Assembly: GCA_036571765.1 (NCBI GenBank)
Contig: BROE01000001.1
Location: 8,148,961-8,212,960, forward strand
Source of the DNA: Plecoglossus altivelis
Lineage: Eukaryota; Chordata; Actinopteri; Osmeriformes; Plecoglossidae
DNA length: 64,000 nucleotides
Reading direction: 5' to 3'
The position numbers were made by a program, and so were the translations under genes. Of this stretch, positions 60,084 through 64,000 are shown piece after piece. Positions within the stretch are counted from its first letter, which is position 1. Every line of letters begins with the position of its first letter. Under the pieces are notes generated by a model that worked only from the letters and a program-made list of their open reading frames with translations, was not told the origin of the DNA and did not search any database.

Positions 60084-62415
60084 GCACCCACCGCTCTCTT
60101 AGGATGCCAACCACCAGTTTGTTTACTGGTCCATCCACGCCCATTGAAAGCCCTGTGAGGCCTAACAGGCCTGATCACCGTTTACAAACCAGCTATCATA
60201 CATTATTTACTGCTTTCATTACTGAGCCGGAAAAGGGCTGAGAGACAGAGATGCAAGGAGTCAGGGAGAGGGAATGATAATGTTACGTAAATGAGGTCGC
60301 CTTTGAAATGGAGAAGTGAGTGGAGCACACTGGTGGGGAGTGAAGATGGTGTGTGTGTTCGTGTGTGTCTGTGTGTGTTCGTGTGTGTCTGTGTGTGTTC
60401 GTGTGTGTCTGTATGTATGTGTTCGTGTCTGTTTGTGTGTGTGTCTGTTTGTGTGTGTCTGTGTGTCTGTTTGTGTGTGTGTGTCTGTTTGTGTGTGTGT
60501 GTGGGGGAGCTGTTTCTCCAAGCAGCAGCTTGTGCAGCCAGTTAGTGGGTTACCAGTAAACACCATCATTAAGCACATGAAAGACACACTGGGGCAATAC
60601 CGAGGATCACTGAGGTGTGTGGGACTGCGCAAATTTTTTTTTCTTGAGTTCACGTGACAATTTTGAGAACACATTGACCCAATATGGTAGTCATATGTGG
60701 TTGTGTTACACTTTCAGGGAGTTGTGTCAACTATCCAGGCCAAAGCAACATGTTTGCTACACACACACACACGCGTATATGTACGTCTGTCCCACTTACT
60801 CCCCATCATTTCCTCACAGCGCTGGATCCAAACTTCAAAGTCTTTGTCTGAATCTGTGGGGTGCAGACAGAAAACAAACCTCAAAGAGTTATTCACCACT
60901 TTCTTCCATACTTAGAATTATGACTCAGACATGACGTCATTGACTTGATGTTGACAGCTGTTGAGAACAATGCCTGGAACCAACATGACAATGTTGGATT
61001 GTATTCAAGTTGGCTCAATCTGAGGGTCCATCCTGTGGCCCACTGCGACCTACTGGTAGATCCACATGTGGGCATGATGGCCAAGACCCAACTCTGCTTA
61101 GCTGGACTAACTGACTGCCCAGACTAGAGGAGTTATTGAAAGCATGGTTCCCTTAATGTGTTTGCCATGGCTGAAGACTGGGTCTGACACAGGCATGTGT
61201 CTGTGCTGTACACAGGCCCTTCTGTCAGGTCTCACCATTCAGCTGGTGTCCCTGGGTGAAGGCCTTGTGTGACGACTCATAGTGGGCGAGGTGGTACTCT
61301 GCTATTCTGCAGGGGGGGAGGGGGGGAGAAGCACAGAGACGTAGAGAAGAGATTTCAACAAAATTGCGTTTTCAACGAAGGTCAATTAAATCACTTGATC
61401 GCTCGCTCACCCTGTTCGCATGAAGGCAAGAGCCAGGCTGGGCTGTAGCTGTTGAGCTCTCTTGGAATCGTTGGCCGCACCTACAAAAGCAGTGACATCA
61501 TGTGCAGATACGAACTATTTAACTTTGTAATGTAGGTGTACTAGAGCAGGAAGTTGGTTCCAGTCCAACATCCACAGTTTGTAAACATGAGTAGGAGAGA
61601 GCCTGGGGGTAGACTTACAACTGTAGTTTTTGAGTAGTAGGTGGGCATAAGCTCGTTGGCAAAACCACTCCGCATTTTCAGGGTTTCCCAACAAGGCTTC
61701 ATTCAGCTCCTGATTTAAAACATACATACAAACATACATTGCACATTGAGATTGGACTGATTAGGAGTCTAGATGTGGGAGTCTGCCGATGGATGATCCA
61801 ACTACAATGGCAAGTGTAGATTGAAATGTCTGCTGTTTACTGCATGATTTTGTTGACATTCAGCTAACTAGCTCACCCGATCAATTTCAAATTACAGGTG
61901 GTATTCATAAAGTGACTGTCTTGGCTAGCTACCTAATACCTCATGAGAATGTTCGATGCATTTGACGGATTAAAATGTACATTATTGACATCCCATAACC
62001 CTGGAAACACACGGCTGATAGCAAACTGGAGTTTGGATTGGGAATCTTTAAAATCGTAGTCTCATTAATAGCACTCGATGTGCTAGCTACCTAGTAGTAA
62101 CATCTTCCGAGTTTAACAATTTGCTCTACGCGTCACATTTGAGTAGTCTACTTAGCAGGTTAGTCGTGAATGTTAGTCAATGTAAATCAACTGTTTAAGA
62201 ACTAGACAAGCTAGCCAGATTTCTAACATACGGTAGCTAGCGGTTGCTAGCTGGTTTCTGTTTACCTCCACAGCTCTCTGGGGGTCCTCGTCTATGCAGC
62301 TATCTGAGAAACTGCTAGAAACGAAAAAAGAGCCACAATTATCTTGCTGAATGAAATCAAAGGTACATGAATATTTACTTCAATTATTTGGATTCACTTG
62401 CCGTTCGGTAGCCAT
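54406..62415 (-). CDS. sugt1: SGT1 homologue SUGT1 (HSP90 co-chaperone)
   Basis: Thirteen exons join in frame to 334 residues (human 333): 62415-62398, 62346-62266, 61709-61619, 61480-61411, 61306-61236, 60853-60800, 59855-59827, 59612-59587, 59505-59409, 58489-58382, 55206-55116, 54909-54737 and 54501-54406. The N-terminal TPR region reads FSDSCIDEDPQRAVE, ENAEWFCQRAYAHLLLKNYS and AEYHLAHYESSHKAFTQG. The HSP90-binding CS domain (about 148-222) reads HDWYQTEAQVIITIMVKNAP and LLHPIVPEQSTFKILSTK. The SGS domain ends SDV-like with TNWTDVGKRKVDMSPPDDVE and WKKY. SUGT1 works with HSP90 and SKP1 in kinetochore assembly and NLR stability. Two oddities: exon 1 codes only six residues before a 51-base intron, and the last exon needs a shifted acceptor (see findings). 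Confidence 0.96.
54650..54717. repeat. (TG)n microsatellite in the last sugt1 intron
   Basis: About 65 bases of TG with a few interruptions lie within 20 bases of the exon 12 donor. Similar arrays sit in other sugt1 introns at about 57124-57155, 59323-59367, 60044-60081 and 60348-60503. Confidence 0.9.
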
Positions 62416-64000
62416 GTGTCTAGCTAAAGTATTGTGTCGTGAAGGAACAGTAGAAAGTTCTGGATGGCAAAGCGAACTGCTAGCAACGGGCTTGCCTGAC
62501 AGCAGTGAGTTCCTAGTTCCTATAGTAGCTAGAAAACAAAGTCATCTTGTAATGCTGCCACCTACCGACATGGAGTGGTAAATACGGCACACTATCTCAT
62601 GCCAGGGTGACAAGTTGCATGTGCAACAATGTAAAAAAAAAAGAATATGTCCAATTTAAAAGTTTTATTATCAAATTAGACAAATTAACACAAAGTATAC
62701 AACAAAAAGAATAGTACACATTTACCTTTATAATTCCACCACAAATGAATTCTGAGCACAGACAATTCCCAGGGCAGTGCCCTGGTTAGACGTTTAATCG
62801 TATTTGTAAAATGGTCAATAGATCTTGGGAGAATTCACTTTCTGAATCCTAACAACAAATTTAAGACCAAGCAGGTAAAAATCAAAACAATACACATTTC
62901 TGTAATTTATTCTTACTCCTTGCATAGACAATTAAGTTCAGGTGGGAGTATGTGCGGAAACAAAACATTTTACAATCCTGAGAGACAGCTGGCAAGTGTC
63001 AACAATATAAAGTTGCACAAGTTCACAAAAAGTATATATACGACAAAATACATAAATACATAAAGGAATATATGGTGGAGTAAGTATATTTACAGTCATA
63101 ATATAACCGTATTGAGTGCAGAAATGCTAACATTAAGACACAATAAAATAACTGTAGAGGACAGGTTTGGTCTACATCCCTTTTTTGTTGCATGATGATT
63201 GTCATTCATCAGAAATGTTCCCAAGGCACTGGTGATGGGTAGATTTATAGTTCATGATTTCTACATGACACAACTTGTATCCTTCAACAACATTCATAAT
63301 GTTATTCTGTGGAATGCATATCAAGAGGAACCGGTTTAGAATGCAGCTGGTCTGCTTTGAGGTGTTTTGATCCTGTTCAATAGATGCATTTGTACCAAGC
63401 ATGCTATTCAAAACATCAACAATGCAGAGGCCCACATTAAACTGATCTGGAATGTCTTTGGTTAAGAGTTGGCATCAGGTCGGTCTGAAGCACAAGGAGG
63501 GGTGGAACAAGGACAAGGTGTGTATTACAGTTATTGCAAGGCAATGTTCAAGGCAAACGTGAAGTGTGTGTGTGTGTGTGTGTTTGGTGTAAGGAGGTAA
63601 GAGACAGACAGAGAAAATAACAGTGTATTGATCAGAGTATAAGCTCCCATACAATGGAGATGAAGTGCAAGCAGAAACAGCTATACATTCCTGCAGAGTG
63701 GCTGTAGATTCCAGTGCATGTTTTTGGTCTCTAGTTGAAGATTGAATAACCTCTAATGGCGTCAATAAGGGCACAAAGACTTCTAAGATTGCAACTCTCT
63801 AGAGGGATTCCCAATCAGAAATGTTATTGTCTCAGGCAATTTGGTTGTTGGGTGTCTGTTGATGTTGCCCTTAAGACAAGGCACTGGCAGTCTGACAGGG
63901 CATACTGAGTACATCCTGAGACTGCTGCCTGGGTTTTTATTGGTCAGAACCAGTGAGGGGTGCTAGCTGCAGGGTAACTATCTGCGGCTGGCAGGCAGGC
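62416..64000. other. Upstream region of sugt1 and probable 3' UTR of another minus-strand gene
   Basis: 62416-62640 should hold the sugt1 promoter. From about 62655 the sequence is AT-rich and non-repetitive; TTTTATTA near 62662 reads as AATAAA on the minus strand, so a gene lying to the right may end here. A TG array lies at about 63563-63582. No coding exon is supported. Confidence 0.35.

Overview
The window is genomic DNA from a ray-finned (teleost) fish. Genes are split by many introns with GT-AG borders, CA/TG and GA microsatellites are dense, and one 112-base N gap lies at 1405-1516. The block pcdh8 - cnmd - sugt1 matches the human 13q14.3 order PCDH8 - CNMD - SUGT1. The species cannot be named from the sequence. 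All exon borders below were read by hand from splice consensus, reading frame and family similarity; there is no transcript evidence.

Left part (1-24 kb) is an immune-like cluster. It holds the 5' exons of an unrecognised gene (133-1978, minus); a five-exon CARD-type caspase-8 relative with a QACQG active site (2722-4650, minus); a nine-exon type I cytokine receptor alpha chain (5510-8130, plus); an SH2D1A/SAP-like adaptor (8952-12321, minus); and two tandem paralogues of the CXorf38 family (14356-21150 and 22219-23844, both minus).

The first paralogue is the most striking object here. Twenty-two exons join in one frame into about 1,246 residues: a CXorf38-like domain with a HEPN-type RNxxxH motif, a helical linker, then nine or ten double-stranded-RNA-binding-domain (dsRBD) units, mostly split over two phase-1 exons. 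I do not recognise this architecture. By analogy with RNase L and PKR, it looks like a dsRNA-sensing HEPN ribonuclease. The neighbouring short paralogue (312 residues) keeps the HEPN motif but has no dsRBDs.

Middle part (24-41.7 kb) has no convincing gene. It holds microsatellites, minisatellites, a long G tract and AT-rich stretches that look like candidate conserved non-coding elements, which is plausible beside the developmental gene pcdh8.

Right part (41.7-64 kb) carries pcdh8 (plus, TATA/octamer/CCAAT promoter), cnmd (plus) and sugt1 (minus, 13 exons). The sugt1 last exon shows a one-base insertion that can be bypassed by a shifted splice acceptor. The last 1.5 kb looks like the 3' untranslated region of a further minus-strand gene.
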